From: Actinobacteria bacterium UBA912
Lineage (GTDB): Bacteria; Actinomycetota; Coriobacteriia; Anaerosomatales; UBA912
Length of the DNA stretch: 30,378 bases
Reading direction: 5' to 3'
NCBI GenBank assembly: GCA_002293965.1
Contig: DBEG01000003.1
Location: forward strand, 1 to 30,378
In this document: piece after piece, positions 8,798-17,988 of the stretch
How positions within the stretch are numbered: the stretch's first letter is position 1
Layout: every line of letters starts with the position of its first letter
Notes under the pieces: model-generated
Database searches by the model: none
Seen by the model: only the letters and a program-made list of their open reading frames with translations
What the model was told of the DNA's origin: nothing
Position numbers and translations under genes: made by a program

Positions 8798-9736
8798 TCA
8801 CCCAAGCAGTAGCGCTAGCAAAGCCTGTTGCGCATGCAGTCGATTCTCGGCCTCGTCAAAAACCTTTGAATAAGGCGCGTCAATCACTTCGTCCGCGACT
8901 TCTTCTCCGCGATGTGCGGGAAGGCAATGCAAGAAGATTGCATCAGGTGCAGCCAAGCGCATCAGATCGGAATCCACAATATAGCCATCGAACGCCTTTA
9001 GTCGCATCTCGTGTTCATCCTCTTGCCCCATGGATGTCCAGGTGTCGGTTGCAACCACCTGAGCGTCGCTGACTGCGGTGTGCGGATCGGGCGCGATCTC
9101 GATTCTGCCCCCGTGTTCTCGGGCAAGAGAGCGTGCGTGTGCCAGGATAGCATCATCGGGCCTATACCCTTCAGGGCAGGAAATGATGACCTCCATACCT
9201 GTGATCGCCCCTGCGAGCAGGTAGGTGTTCGCCATATTGTTTCCGTCCCCGACATATGCGAACCTCAGCCCCTTGAGTCTGTTGAAGTTCTCAACAATCG
9301 TCAGCAAATCCGCTAGTCCCTGGCAAGGATGGTGCTGGTCCGTGAGCATGTTGACTACAGGCACCTGGGCCAGATTTGCAATCTCCTCAACTTTGGACTG
9401 CTCGAAGGTTCTTATGCATATCGCATCTACGTAGCGCTCAAGTGTCTTAATTGAATCATGAACGCTTTCGCCGCGCGAGAATACGTTGTCACTCCCCCCT
9501 AGGATCACGGGACGCACGCCCAATCGATGACATCCCACCTCGAACGAGACCCGAGTCCGCAACGAGGGCTTCTCGAAGATCAAAGCAACGGCCTTGCCGT
9601 CATGTCTCCGACTATCCAGACCCGAATTCGGACCTACCTTCAGCTCTTTGGCCAAGTCCAGAATCGCCCAGATGTCATCTGGTCTTAAATCCGCCATGGT
9701 GAGAATGTCGCGCCCCTTAAGAGGTACTCTCATCAT
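8798..9736 (-). CDS. argF: Ornithine carbamoyltransferase
   Basis: This enzyme makes citrulline from ornithine and carbamoyl phosphate in the cytosol. At 312 aa it has the usual length. The carbamoyl-phosphate site reads KPSLRTRVSFE (56-66), a SLRT version of the common STRT motif that occurs in many OTCs. DQHHPCQGLADLLT (133-146) and the ornithine loop HCLPAHRGEEV (270-280) are complete. The start lies in an ATGATG: ATG 9736 overlaps the argD stop (ATGA), and ATG 9733 is one codon later with better spacing from GGAGG. The two choices differ by one residue. An in-frame extension upstream into argD is rejected because it lies in another gene and lacks homologous sequence. Confidence 0.97.
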   Translation of the reverse strand: MMRVPLKGRDILTMADLRPDDIWAILDLAKELKVGPNSGLDSRRHDGKAVALIFEKPSLRTRVSFEVGCHRLGVRPVILGGSDNVFSRGESVHDSIKTLERYVDAICIRTFEQSKVEEIANLAQVPVVNMLTDQHHPCQGLADLLTIVENFNRLKGLRFAYVGDGNNMANTYLLAGAITGMEVIISCPEGYRPDDAILAHARSLAREHGGRIEIAPDPHTAVSDAQVVATDTWTSMGQEDEHEMRLKAFDGYIVDSDLMRLAAPDAIFLHCLPAHRGEEVADEVIDAPYSKVFDEAENRLHAQQALLALLLG

Positions 9737-10941
9737 CCCCTCCCCTCTGTAATTGCATGCTGTAAATACTCCATCAGCTGATCGATTTCGGCAGTAGTGC
9801 AACAAAGTGGCGGCAGTAGCCGGACCGTGTTCGCAGACGTACTGTTCAGCACGAACCCATCGGCGAGCGCTTGATCGACCAGCGCAACAGCACCAGGCTC
9901 GATCAAGTCGAACGCCACCATGAGACCCACTCCCCTTACCTCGGCGATTCTGTTTGTTTCAAGCATCAAGCGCTCGAGTCCCGCGACCAGATACGCGCCT
10001 GAGGATGTGGCCCTCTCGCCAGCTCGCTCCTCCATGAGAGCATCGAGGTTGGCTCGTGCAGCAGCACATATCACTGGTCCTCCGCCAAAGGTCGACCCGT
10101 GGTCTCCGGGGACGAAAGCTTCCGCTACAGGGGTTCTAGCCACCACCGCTCCTATCGGCAGTCCGTTACCGAGTGCTTTCGCCAAGGTCATTATGTCAGG
10201 ACGGGCACCGGCCGCCTGGTGGGCGAAGACGGGACCCGTGCGATATATTCCGCATTGAACTTCATCGAATATGAGTAGGATTCCGCGCGCATCGCAAACT
10301 TCTCGCACCGCGCGTAGGTACTCGTGAGTACACGGGAACACGCCGCCTTCACCTTGGACGGGTTCGAGCAACACAGCACAGACCGAATCATCCAGGGCTT
10401 CCTCGAGTGCGGCGACATCATTGATCTCAACATGCCGAAACCCTGGTGAGATCGGTGTGAATATCTCCTGCTTAGCGGGCTGCCCGGTGGCTGCGAGTGA
10501 CGCTAGGGTTCGACCGTGAAAAGAACGATGGGCCGCAACGATATTCCTTGAATCCGGGCCCTTGTGGATTGAGGCCCACTTCCTTGCCAACTTGACAGCA
10601 CCCTCCACTGCCTCAGCCCCGGAGTTGCCGAAGAACACGCGGGCGTCACCGCCGAAGAGGTCGACTATCTGTGCCGCTAGTTCCGCCCGATGCTCTACGT
10701 GGAATAGGTTGGTGATGTGAGTCAATTTTCCGATCTGGTCACGGACGGCCTCTACGACCGCGGGATGCGAGTGGCCTAGATTGACGGTACCTATCCCGCT
10801 CATGAAGTCGAGATACTCGCGTCCACCATCGTCGAAAAGGCGCATTCCTCGTCCAGACACAAAGAGCACCGGCTTGCGGCTATATGTGTTCATATGACTG
10901 CCTGCATCCAGTGCTGCTAGCCGCGCGAATTCAGATCCCAT
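9733..10941 (-). CDS. argD: Acetylornithine aminotransferase
   Basis: This is a PLP-dependent class III aminotransferase (402 aa) that converts N-acetylglutamate semialdehyde and glutamate to N-acetylornithine and 2-oxoglutarate. Some members also serve in lysine synthesis. The PLP phosphate-binding GNSGAEAVEGAVKLAR is at 105-120. The HGRTLASLAATG segment follows, then LIFDEVQCG with Asp226 for the pyridine nitrogen, and MTLAKALGNGLPIGA with the Schiff-base Lys255. The ATG at 10941 is preceded by AGAGGTG and sits 4 nt after the argB stop. The stop overlaps the argF start, so argB, argD and argF look translationally coupled. Confidence 0.97.
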   Translation of the reverse strand: MGSEFARLAALDAGSHMNTYSRKPVLFVSGRGMRLFDDGGREYLDFMSGIGTVNLGHSHPAVVEAVRDQIGKLTHITNLFHVEHRAELAAQIVDLFGGDARVFFGNSGAEAVEGAVKLARKWASIHKGPDSRNIVAAHRSFHGRTLASLAATGQPAKQEIFTPISPGFRHVEINDVAALEEALDDSVCAVLLEPVQGEGGVFPCTHEYLRAVREVCDARGILLIFDEVQCGIYRTGPVFAHQAAGARPDIMTLAKALGNGLPIGAVVARTPVAEAFVPGDHGSTFGGGPVICAAARANLDALMEERAGERATSSGAYLVAGLERLMLETNRIAEVRGVGLMVAFDLIEPGAVALVDQALADGFVLNSTSANTVRLLPPLCCTTAEIDQLMEYLQHAITEGRG

Positions 10942-10945
10942 AGGA

Positions 10946-11830
10946 TCACATCACCTCTTCAGCCAACCAGGGTTCCTCGGCGGGTGTGATCATGGTCCCG
11001 ACGCCCTCCTCAGTGTAGACCTCGAGTAGCAGGGCGTGCGGGACGGTCCCGTTGAGTATGTGCGCGCGCCTGACGCCGCCGCGAACCGCCTTGACGCACG
11101 CCGAGACCTTGGGAAGCATTCCCCCTTTCAGCGACCCTCCCGCAACGATTTCCTCGGCTGACTCTAAGGATAGTTTTCTAATCAGTGAAGTCTTGTTCGC
11201 GGGATCCGCATATAGACCGTCGACATCGGTCAGGAATATGACCTTGTCGGCACTCAAATCGGCAGCGATGCGACCGGCAACTGCATCAGCATTCACGTTG
11301 TAAGAGCCCCCGTCTTCGGCAACTGCGACTGTGGCTATAACTGGTATGAAGCCATCATCAATCAACTTGGTTACCACAGTGGTGTCAATGCCAGTGACCT
11401 CACCGACGCGGCCGAGATGAGGCGAGAGTTGCTTGGCTCGGATCAGGTTCGCGTCGTCTCCGGATATGCCGACTGCAAGGTTGCCATGGGTGTTAATAGC
11501 CGAGACGAGCTCCTTATTGACCTTGCCGACCAGGACCATCTTAACAATTTCCATCGCTTCATCAGAAGTCACGCGTAGTCCGTCGTTGAATTCGACAGGC
11601 ATGTCCAAGCGATCCATGAATGAACTGATCTCAGGCCCGCCGCCATGCACGATTACCGGATTGATTCCGACGAGCTTCATAAGAACGATATCACTGGCAA
11701 CGTGTGCCCGAAGTTCGGGATCGGTCATTGCAGAACCGCCGTACTTGATAACTATGGTGCGTCCCCAAGTCCGCTTAATCCACGGCAGGGCCTCGGTCAA
11801 CGTGCTGGCCTTCAAGTGGATGTCAGACAT
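10946..11830 (-). CDS. argB: Acetylglutamate kinase
   Basis: This enzyme phosphorylates N-acetylglutamate, the second step of the acetylated arginine route. Motifs are VIKYGGSAM (27-35), VIVHGGGPEIS (59-69), the Asn/Asp segment YNVNADAVAGRIA (177-189) and FLTDVDGLY (199-207). I choose ATG 11830 (294 aa) because GGAGAG lies about 9 nt upstream; a start at 11869 would add 13 unconserved residues. An N-terminal helix (LTEALPWIKRTWG) precedes the kinase core. In studied enzymes such a helix goes with the hexameric, arginine-inhibited form, so feedback inhibition is plausible. It follows argJ after 75 bp, the largest gap between argC and argF. Confidence 0.97.
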   Translation of the reverse strand: MSDIHLKASTLTEALPWIKRTWGRTIVIKYGGSAMTDPELRAHVASDIVLMKLVGINPVIVHGGGPEISSFMDRLDMPVEFNDGLRVTSDEAMEIVKMVLVGKVNKELVSAINTHGNLAVGISGDDANLIRAKQLSPHLGRVGEVTGIDTTVVTKLIDDGFIPVIATVAVAEDGGSYNVNADAVAGRIAADLSADKVIFLTDVDGLYADPANKTSLIRKLSLESAEEIVAGGSLKGGMLPKVSACVKAVRGGVRRAHILNGTVPHALLLEVYTEEGVGTMITPAEEPWLAEEVM

Positions 11831-11905
11831 CGGTTGGTCTCTCCTCGTATCGTCTATAGGTATCAGCATAAGTTGAACGTACCTCTCGCGGGTATCCGGA
11901 GTCGA

Positions 11906-13120
11906 TCAGGATCGATACTCGCCGTTTATCCGGACATATTCGTAGGATAGGTCACAGGTCCACACCGTTGCTTCAAAATCGCCGAGGTTCAAATCGACCA
12001 GAACCTCGATCTCGGGCTCAGCGAGGGCTCGCGCGGCCTCGGCCTCATCGAAGGGTACGGCCTGACCCTCTCGGCAGGTGGTGATTCCTGCGAAGATGAT
12101 CTCGAGCTTGTTTGGGTCGACTGCAGCTGATGTCTTGCCCACGGCCATAGCCACCCTTCCCCAGTTGGCGTCTCCCCCAAATATGGCGGTCTTGAACAGG
12201 GGCGAATTGGCGATAGAGCGTGCAATGGCGTCGGCATCCTGCAAAGACGCAGCGCCGCGGGCGGTGACGCTAACAAATCTGGTTGCCCCCTCCCCGTCCT
12301 TGACTATCATGTGCGCAAGCGTCCGGCATACCTGTGTGATTGCATCGACGACGGCTGGATAGACGGGATGTTGCGTCGTGATGGTCTCGTCGGATGCGGC
12401 TCCTGATGCCATCAGCAGGACCATGTCGTTGGTGGACGTCTCTCCGTCAACAGTAATGCGATTGAAGGTTTCCGAGTTAGCGGAGAGCAGTGCTGCTCGG
12501 CAGGCATCGGGATCCAGCGGAGCATCGGTGGTCAGGAATCCAAGCATGGTCGCCATGTTCGGCATTATCATGCCGCTGCCTTTGGCCATCCCCCCTACCC
12601 TGAAGCTCATTCCTTCGGATTCAAAGGAAACTGCGGCTTCCTTGAGGGTCGTGTCCGTCGTCATGATCGCTGCGGCAGCACTATCCGCGGATCCTGTGGG
12701 TAACGCATGGACGGCCGCCTTTATGCCGTCTGCGAGGATATCCATTGGCAACGGGACTCCGATTACCCCTGTGGATGCAATGATGACCTCAGATGGACGG
12801 CAGCCAAGCGTATGAGCTGCAACCTCAGCCATTTCACGAGCATCGGCAAGCCCTTTGGCACCAGTGCACGCGTTAGCATTCCCGGAATTCACTACCGCCG
12901 CCCGGATCTTTCCGGATTCGATGTTGGCGCGCGAGAACTCGACAGGAGCAGCAGCCATTGAACTGGTGGTGAAAACTGCTGCAGCAGGAACAGCTATTCC
13001 GGCATCAATGACGGCGATATCCTTCTTGCCGCTCTTTTTCACGCCAGCACTGACACCCACTGCCGAGAAACCAGCGGCGGCGAGTATTCCGCCTCCAATA
13101 TTCTTCACCCTGTATTTCAT
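11906..13120 (-). CDS. argJ: Glutamate N-acetyltransferase / ornithine acetyltransferase (ArgJ)
   Basis: ArgJ moves the acetyl group from N-acetylornithine to glutamate and so recycles it; bifunctional members can also use acetyl-CoA. The 404-aa precursor cleaves itself before a Thr, which becomes the nucleophile. Here that site is NMATMLGFLTTDA with Thr191, preceded by KGSGMIMP. Other hallmarks are NSGNANACTG (78-87), FNRITVDGETSTND and the C-terminal YVRINGEYRS. No separate argA or argE was seen in the window, consistent with the cyclic pathway; whether this ArgJ is bifunctional cannot be told from sequence. AAGGGG precedes ATG 13120, and only 12 bp separate it from argC. Confidence 0.97.
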   Translation of the reverse strand: MKYRVKNIGGGILAAAGFSAVGVSAGVKKSGKKDIAVIDAGIAVPAAAVFTTSSMAAAPVEFSRANIESGKIRAAVVNSGNANACTGAKGLADAREMAEVAAHTLGCRPSEVIIASTGVIGVPLPMDILADGIKAAVHALPTGSADSAAAAIMTTDTTLKEAAVSFESEGMSFRVGGMAKGSGMIMPNMATMLGFLTTDAPLDPDACRAALLSANSETFNRITVDGETSTNDMVLLMASGAASDETITTQHPVYPAVVDAITQVCRTLAHMIVKDGEGATRFVSVTARGAASLQDADAIARSIANSPLFKTAIFGGDANWGRVAMAVGKTSAAVDPNKLEIIFAGITTCREGQAVPFDEAEAARALAEPEIEVLVDLNLGDFEATVWTCDLSYEYVRINGEYRS

Positions 13121-13132
13121 AGGCCATACCCC

Positions 13133-14167
13133 TTAGACAACAGCGCCCGCGAATCCAAGGCCTGCCCCCTCGCCGAAGCCGAAGATCACATTGGCACATT
13201 GGACAGCCTGCCCTGAGGCTCCCTTTATCAGATTGTCGATGGCGCACGACACGGTCAATAGGCCTGAAGGATGAGCCACAAGCCCAATGTGCGCCCTGTT
13301 AGTCCCACTGACATGTGACGTCGACGGCATCTCTCCCGATTCGCAAAGTGTGACGAAATTCTCTTCCAAATACCGTTCCTGGAACAAAACGAAAGCTTCT
13401 TCCTGTTCCAGTGGTCGAGTTAGCTGCATGTATACAGTGGACAACAGCCCCCTGGTCATCGGAACCAGGTGTGGCGAGAACGCAGTCACGAGCGGCCTAC
13501 CCGAGAGTGAGGTTAACTGTTGCTCGATCTCAGGGACGTGCCGATGCGTACCGACCTTGTAAGCGCAAACAGCCTCATTGGCCACCGGGAAGTGAGTCCC
13601 GACTGATGGGGTCTTTCCTGCGCCTGAGACACCCGACTTGGCATCGACGACGACGACATCCCCGCCAAGGAACCCTGCCTCGAGCACCGGTGCTGATGCG
13701 AGAAGAGTCGCCGTGGGGTAGCATCCTGGACATGCTACAAGGCGCGCGCCTGTAAGTTTCGACCGATAAAGCTCGGGCAAACCATAGACGGCCTCGGGCA
13801 ACAAATCTGGACTGGTATGAGGAGCCTGGTACCACTGCGAATACACCGCAGGATCGGTGAGTCGATAGTCGGCTGATAGATCGATTACGGTGACGCCAAG
13901 GGATAGTAGCTCTGGCACCAAAGTGAGTGCCTGCGTATGGGGCAAGGCAACAAACGCGACTTTGGCCCGTTTTGCGACTGCAGGCATGTCTAAATCCTCG
14001 AAGCGAAGCTCCGTTGTGTTTGTGAGTCTAGGATAGACATCGGCGAGCCGACGACCCGACTCCGCCCGAGAAGTAGCCGCTACCAGCCGAAAGTGCGGAT
14101 GCCCCAGAAGTATCCTTGACAGCTCGATCCCGGTATAGCCGGATGCGCCTATAACCGCGACATCCAT
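13133..14167 (-). CDS. argC: N-acetyl-gamma-glutamyl-phosphate reductase
   Basis: This NADPH-dependent enzyme reduces N-acetylglutamyl phosphate to the semialdehyde, the third step of the pathway. At 344 aa it has the standard type I length. The Rossmann motif GASGYTG is at residues 7-13, and the active-site motif ACPGCYPTATLL has the nucleophilic Cys149. The FSPHLVPMTRGLLSTVY segment is typical. The ATG at 14167 has AGGAGC 9 nt upstream. It is the first gene of the arginine operon: a 131-bp non-coding region with a promoter and probable operators separates it from pheT. Confidence 0.98.
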   Translation of the reverse strand: MDVAVIGASGYTGIELSRILLGHPHFRLVAATSRAESGRRLADVYPRLTNTTELRFEDLDMPAVAKRAKVAFVALPHTQALTLVPELLSLGVTVIDLSADYRLTDPAVYSQWYQAPHTSPDLLPEAVYGLPELYRSKLTGARLVACPGCYPTATLLASAPVLEAGFLGGDVVVVDAKSGVSGAGKTPSVGTHFPVANEAVCAYKVGTHRHVPEIEQQLTSLSGRPLVTAFSPHLVPMTRGLLSTVYMQLTRPLEQEEAFVLFQERYLEENFVTLCESGEMPSTSHVSGTNRAHIGLVAHPSGLLTVSCAIDNLIKGASGQAVQCANVIFGFGEGAGLGFAGAVV

Positions 14168-14214
14168 GATCGCAGCTCCTAACCTAATAACAACACCAAC
14201 TTGACAGGATGAAT

Positions 14215-14244
14215 ATCATATCGCCAACTACGCATACCTGTCAA
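14215..14244 (-). promoter_or_regulatory. Promoter of the arginine operon
   Basis: On the minus strand a perfect -35 TTGACA (14244-14239) and a -10 TATGAT (14220-14215) are separated by 18 bp, 48 bp before the argC start. Transcription would begin near 14208. The -35 is the left arm of an inverted repeat TTGACAGG / CCTGTCAA (14244-14237 and 14208-14201 on the minus strand) that spans the promoter, so the transcript would begin close to the other arm. Confidence 0.7.
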
Positions 14245-14267
14245 CTTAATATGCATTTCAACGCATA
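14219..14267. promoter_or_regulatory. Candidate ArgR operator pair (ARG-box-like sites)
   Basis: An 18-bp palindrome TATGC-N8-GCATA lies at 14250-14267, just upstream of the -35. A second, weaker copy TATCG-N8-GCATA lies at 14219-14236, inside the promoter spacer. Their centres are 31 bp apart, about three helical turns, and the shared right half is CGCATAC. Size, symmetry and position fit ARG boxes, which are 18-bp palindromes, and the TGCAT/GCATA flavour resembles boxes described in Streptomyces. Direct repeats GTGAATGTGAAT (14273-14282) just upstream might add contacts. Binding is inferred, not shown. Confidence 0.45.
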
Positions 14268-14298
14268 CTAGGTGAATGTGAATACCTTTGGGTGTACG

Positions 14299-16764
14299 CT
14301 ATCCGCGCAGTCGTGCACCGACTTTTGCTTCGACTTTTCGCAACATGCGCTCGTGCTGGGCTTTGACCTCGTCATCAGTGAGAGTCCGATCCTTTGAGCG
14401 GTATGTCAACGAATATGCGAGGCTCTTCTTGCCCGCATCCACACCCTCTCCCGTGTAAACATCGAACAGCTCGATTATGTGAAGATCACGGCCTGCGGAC
14501 TCTCGGATGGCCATCTCGACGCTGCTGGCCGCGACGGTGTTGTCCACGATCAATGCGATGTCGAGTTGAACCGGTGGGAATCTTGGCACGTCCCGGTATT
14601 GCTTCACCGAGACTGCGTTGGTCAACAGCAGATCGAGTGATAGCTCGAAGGCGACCACTGGACCCTCGCACTCATAGAGTGCAAGCACCTCCGGATGCAC
14701 CTCGCCCAGCCAGCCCAGAACATCGCTGCCAGTAATGACCTGTGCGGATCTACCAGGCTGAAGCCATGCGTAGTGCGACGCCGTAAAAGTGGCCGTCTCT
14801 ATCCCGAGATCCAACAACAGGGTCTCGATAACGCCCTTGCCATCGAAGAAATCCAGTACGTCGTCTACCCGAGCCGAAGAGCCAGGTTTTGATTTTGGGG
14901 AAGAAGACCGGACCCTAGCATCATGCCAGGACTTCGGCATCCATCTGCCGTTCAACACGCCTGCAATCATGCTGTGCTCCCGAGGCAACTGTCTGCCCAC
15001 CGCAGTGGAGAACACAGTTCCGATCTCATATAGATGCACTCCCGGAACTCCGCGATTCTGGTTGAAGGACACCGACCGCAGCAGTCCGGGGAACATATGT
15101 CTCCTCAGGGATGCTTGTTCCTCGGACATCGGGTTCATCAGTCGAACCCACTCATCTTCGGGGACTGAGTTACAACCTGGAATCGCCATGTCCCTGCCTT
15201 CGGCGAATATGTAGGTCATGGTCTCGGTCAGTCCGGCCGCCCGAAGGGTGGCGCCTATGCGCTCTCTGTCGGATTGAGCCCGCGTTAGTCCGCCGCTTCG
15301 ACCTGTACCTGATGGCAAAGTGGGCGTGACACGGTCCATACCCCATATGCGCAAGACTTCTTCCACGAGATCGATTTCACGCTCAAGATCTGGGCGGAAA
15401 GGCGGGATATCCACACCTAAAACGTCTTGCGCCACTTCGACGTTGAGACCTAGCGCCTCGAGGATATTGATCATGTCTCCAATGACAATCTCTTCACCAA
15501 CGATTTCGCAGAGGCGTTTGGGCCTTAATTCGAGTCTCCTGATGGTGGGTGGCGTTGGCGAGCTGTCTATGACGCCACCGGCAACAACGCCACCACAGAT
15601 CTCCTGGAGAAGGGATGCTGCCCTGTCGAGTGCGGCTACACATCCGGTGGGGTCGACGCCTCGCTCGAAACGTGAGGATGCTTCTGACAGAAGGCCGAGG
15701 GATCTACTGGTTCTGGAAACCGAGTCTTTATCGAAGACTGCGGCCTCAAGCAACACGTCAACCGTGGTCTCAGAGACCTCGGTGAATGCCCCGCCCATCA
15801 CTCCGGCAAGTGCTATCGCCTGTCCGGCATCGGCGATTACAAGCATCTGGGAGTCAAGGTGGCGCTCTACCCCGTCCAATGTCCGCAAGAGTTCCCCATC
15901 GGTTGCACGGCGTACGATGATCTGAGCCTTTCCATCGTCTCCACGCAGCGTGGCCAGGTCGAAGGCGTGTAGCGGCTGTCCCATCTCGAACATCACATAG
16001 TTGGTGATGTCGACTACATTGTTGACCGGACGGGCGCCAACTGCGATCAGCCTATCGGCCAACCACTTTGGAGACGGCCCTATCTTGACCCCGTACACAA
16101 GTCTCGCCGCATACCGGGGGCAAAGCGACGGATCGGCGACGGTCAAGTCCACAGCGTCCTCAATCGATGGCCCCTCGTCGAGGAGGGAATAGGTCGGGGA
16201 ATTGAACTGCACTCCCGTGACAGCCGCGACTTCTCTCGCTACCCCGATCATCGACATGCAGTCCGCCCTGTTGGGTGTGATTTCGAGTTCGAGGGTTATA
16301 TCGGAAAGTCCCTGATACTCCGAGAAGCTCAATCCGACCGGAGCATCATTTGGGAGGACTAGCAGTCCATCCTGATCGGACCCAAGTCCGAGTTCCGCTG
16401 CCGAACAGTTCATTCCCGCGCTCTCGACTCCACGCAACTTCGCACGCTTGATCTTCATCCCGGCTGGCAATACCGCTCCCGGCAAAGCCACCGGAACAAG
16501 GTCGGATACCTCGAAGTTCTGTGCACCGCAAACGATCTGAATCGGTTCGGTGCCTCCTACATCAACTAAAGTGACCCAGAGCTTGTCGGCTTGTGGATGG
16601 GGGCTCTTGTCGACTATTCGGCCGACCACGACCTTATCTAGTGTTTCCCCGGTGCGGTGCACGGCTGCGACCGCCGTCCCGGTGAGCTCCAGACGGTCGG
16701 CTAGAGCTTCCGGGGCTAGCTTCACATCGACGAATTCAGACAACCATGACTGTGGAACACGCAT
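14299..16764 (-). CDS. pheT: Phenylalanine-tRNA ligase beta subunit
   Basis: This is the large subunit of the alpha2-beta2 phenylalanyl-tRNA synthetase. At 821 aa it is full length. The EMAP-like tRNA-binding OB fold is at about 40-150 (VVGRIVDKSPHPQADKLW). The B3/B4 editing region follows (LEITPNRADCMSMIGVAREV), then B5 and the catalytic-like core with RFERGVDPTG. The C-terminal ferredoxin-fold anticodon-binding domain (about 728-820) contains FPPVQLDIALIVD and ends SLTYRSKDRTLTDDEV...RLRG. Start ATG 16764 gives the family N-terminus MRVPQSWLSEFVD; its Shine-Dalgarno is weak (GAG 7 nt upstream, GGGAG further away). pheS ends 64 bp upstream. Confidence 0.98.
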   Translation of the reverse strand: MRVPQSWLSEFVDVKLAPEALADRLELTGTAVAAVHRTGETLDKVVVGRIVDKSPHPQADKLWVTLVDVGGTEPIQIVCGAQNFEVSDLVPVALPGAVLPAGMKIKRAKLRGVESAGMNCSAAELGLGSDQDGLLVLPNDAPVGLSFSEYQGLSDITLELEITPNRADCMSMIGVAREVAAVTGVQFNSPTYSLLDEGPSIEDAVDLTVADPSLCPRYAARLVYGVKIGPSPKWLADRLIAVGARPVNNVVDITNYVMFEMGQPLHAFDLATLRGDDGKAQIIVRRATDGELLRTLDGVERHLDSQMLVIADAGQAIALAGVMGGAFTEVSETTVDVLLEAAVFDKDSVSRTSRSLGLLSEASSRFERGVDPTGCVAALDRAASLLQEICGGVVAGGVIDSSPTPPTIRRLELRPKRLCEIVGEEIVIGDMINILEALGLNVEVAQDVLGVDIPPFRPDLEREIDLVEEVLRIWGMDRVTPTLPSGTGRSGGLTRAQSDRERIGATLRAAGLTETMTYIFAEGRDMAIPGCNSVPEDEWVRLMNPMSEEQASLRRHMFPGLLRSVSFNQNRGVPGVHLYEIGTVFSTAVGRQLPREHSMIAGVLNGRWMPKSWHDARVRSSSPKSKPGSSARVDDVLDFFDGKGVIETLLLDLGIETATFTASHYAWLQPGRSAQVITGSDVLGWLGEVHPEVLALYECEGPVVAFELSLDLLLTNAVSVKQYRDVPRFPPVQLDIALIVDNTVAASSVEMAIRESAGRDLHIIELFDVYTGEGVDAGKKSLAYSLTYRSKDRTLTDDEVKAQHERMLRKVEAKVGARLRG

Positions 16765-16828
16765 AGACTATCTCGATTCTCCCTTGGTATGGCCTAATCA
16801 GAACCGCTCGAATGCGATCTGAGCCACT

Positions 16829-17890
16829 CTAGAACTGTGCCAAGAACCGCATATCTCCTTCGACAAGCATCCTGAGGTCCGGCAGGTCGTATTTGAGTGC
16901 AGCGATACGCTCCACTCCCATACCGAACGCAAAGCCGCCGTACCTCTCGGAATCGATTCCTACATACTCGAAGACATTCGGATCGATCATCCCGCAGCCT
17001 AGGATCTCGAGCCAGCCGGTGTTACCGCAGAATCGACAGCCTGAGCCTGCGCATATCCCGCATGAAACATCGACCTCGGCAGATGGCTCAGTGAACGGAA
17101 AGAAGTGTGGTCGGAACCTGGTCTTACGATCGGAACCGAACATCTCGTGGCAGAAATGCTCGAGCGTACCCTTGAGATCGGCGAACGTGATTCCCTCGTC
17201 GACGACGAGTCCCTCAACCTGAGTGAACTGCGGAAGATGGCTAGGGTCGGGTATGTCCCGACGATAGACCTTGCCTGGGGCAAGGATATAGATCGGCGGT
17301 TTCGAGGATTCCATGACCCGAACTTGCACCGGACTGGTGTGGGTTCGCAGCAGGACTTCGGAATCATGGCTCTTCAGCCCTGTCTCTACCGATTGATCCC
17401 TCACGTAAAAGGTGTCGCTCGGGGAGCGTGCTGGATGAGCCTGGGGTGTGTTGAGTGCCGTGAAGTTGTAGTATGCAAGCTCCACCTGAGGGCCCTCCGC
17501 AACGCGGTACCCGAGTCCCACAAATATCTCGACCACCTCTCGGGTTATCCGCTCTATCAGATGCTGTCTGCCGAGAGGACGTCGTCGGCCCGGAAGGGTC
17601 ACGTCGACGCTATCTTGCATCATCTGAAGGCGAAGAGCCTCGCTCGAAATCGCCCTGGTTTTCTCATCGAGGGCAGTTTCAATACCCACGCGAACCTCGT
17701 TGGCAGCGCTTCCAACGAGCGGCTTCTCTTCTGCCGAAAGTGACCCTAGCCCTCTTAGGATCTGAGTCAGTGAACCCTTCTTGCCGAGGTACCGTAGGCG
17801 GACCTCCTCCAATTCACCAGCATCTGTGGCGGCGGAAACCGCTGAGATTGCTTGCTCGTGGATTTGCTGTAATTCCTCTATGAGATTCAT
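16829..17890 (-). CDS. pheS: Phenylalanine-tRNA ligase alpha subunit
   Basis: This is the catalytic subunit of phenylalanyl-tRNA synthetase (353 aa). The N-terminal coiled-coil (residues about 1-90) begins MNLIEELQQIHEQA. The class II core has FRPHFFPFTEPSAEVDV (motif 2 region) and GFAFGMGVERIAALKY (motif 3, from about residue 319). A four-cysteine insertion, CGICAGSGCRFCGNTGW (Cys277, 280, 285, 288), probably binds zinc and is seen in many PheS proteins. I place the start at ATG 17890, where the conserved N-terminus begins; an upstream extension to 18085 is low-complexity and overlaps sipW. GGGAG lies 11 nt before the ATG, and a structured leader (17935-17988) precedes the gene. Confidence 0.97.
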   Translation of the reverse strand: MNLIEELQQIHEQAISAVSAATDAGELEEVRLRYLGKKGSLTQILRGLGSLSAEEKPLVGSAANEVRVGIETALDEKTRAISSEALRLQMMQDSVDVTLPGRRRPLGRQHLIERITREVVEIFVGLGYRVAEGPQVELAYYNFTALNTPQAHPARSPSDTFYVRDQSVETGLKSHDSEVLLRTHTSPVQVRVMESSKPPIYILAPGKVYRRDIPDPSHLPQFTQVEGLVVDEGITFADLKGTLEHFCHEMFGSDRKTRFRPHFFPFTEPSAEVDVSCGICAGSGCRFCGNTGWLEILGCGMIDPNVFEYVGIDSERYGGFAFGMGVERIAALKYDLPDLRMLVEGDMRFLAQF

Positions 17891-17934
17891 CGTGTGTGTT
17901 GCTCCCACCCGATCGCGTCGACAACGCCAGCGGT

Positions 17935-17988
17935 TTGGAAGCCGACCCTCCCTGCGACCTTGGTCAGCTAAAGAAGATCGACTTCCAA
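17935..17988 (-). promoter_or_regulatory. Strong inverted repeat in the pheS leader
   Basis: On the minus strand TTGGAAGTCGA (17988-17978) can pair with TCGGCTTCCAA (17945-17935) along 11 positions with one G-U wobble. The 32-nt loop contains a smaller GAC/GTC hairpin. It ends 44 nt before the pheS start. A second imperfect stem (CACC..GGTG) lies upstream near 17994-18016. No run of T follows, so it is not an intrinsic terminator, and T-box consensus elements are absent. A translational or RNA-processing role for pheST is possible. Confidence 0.5.
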
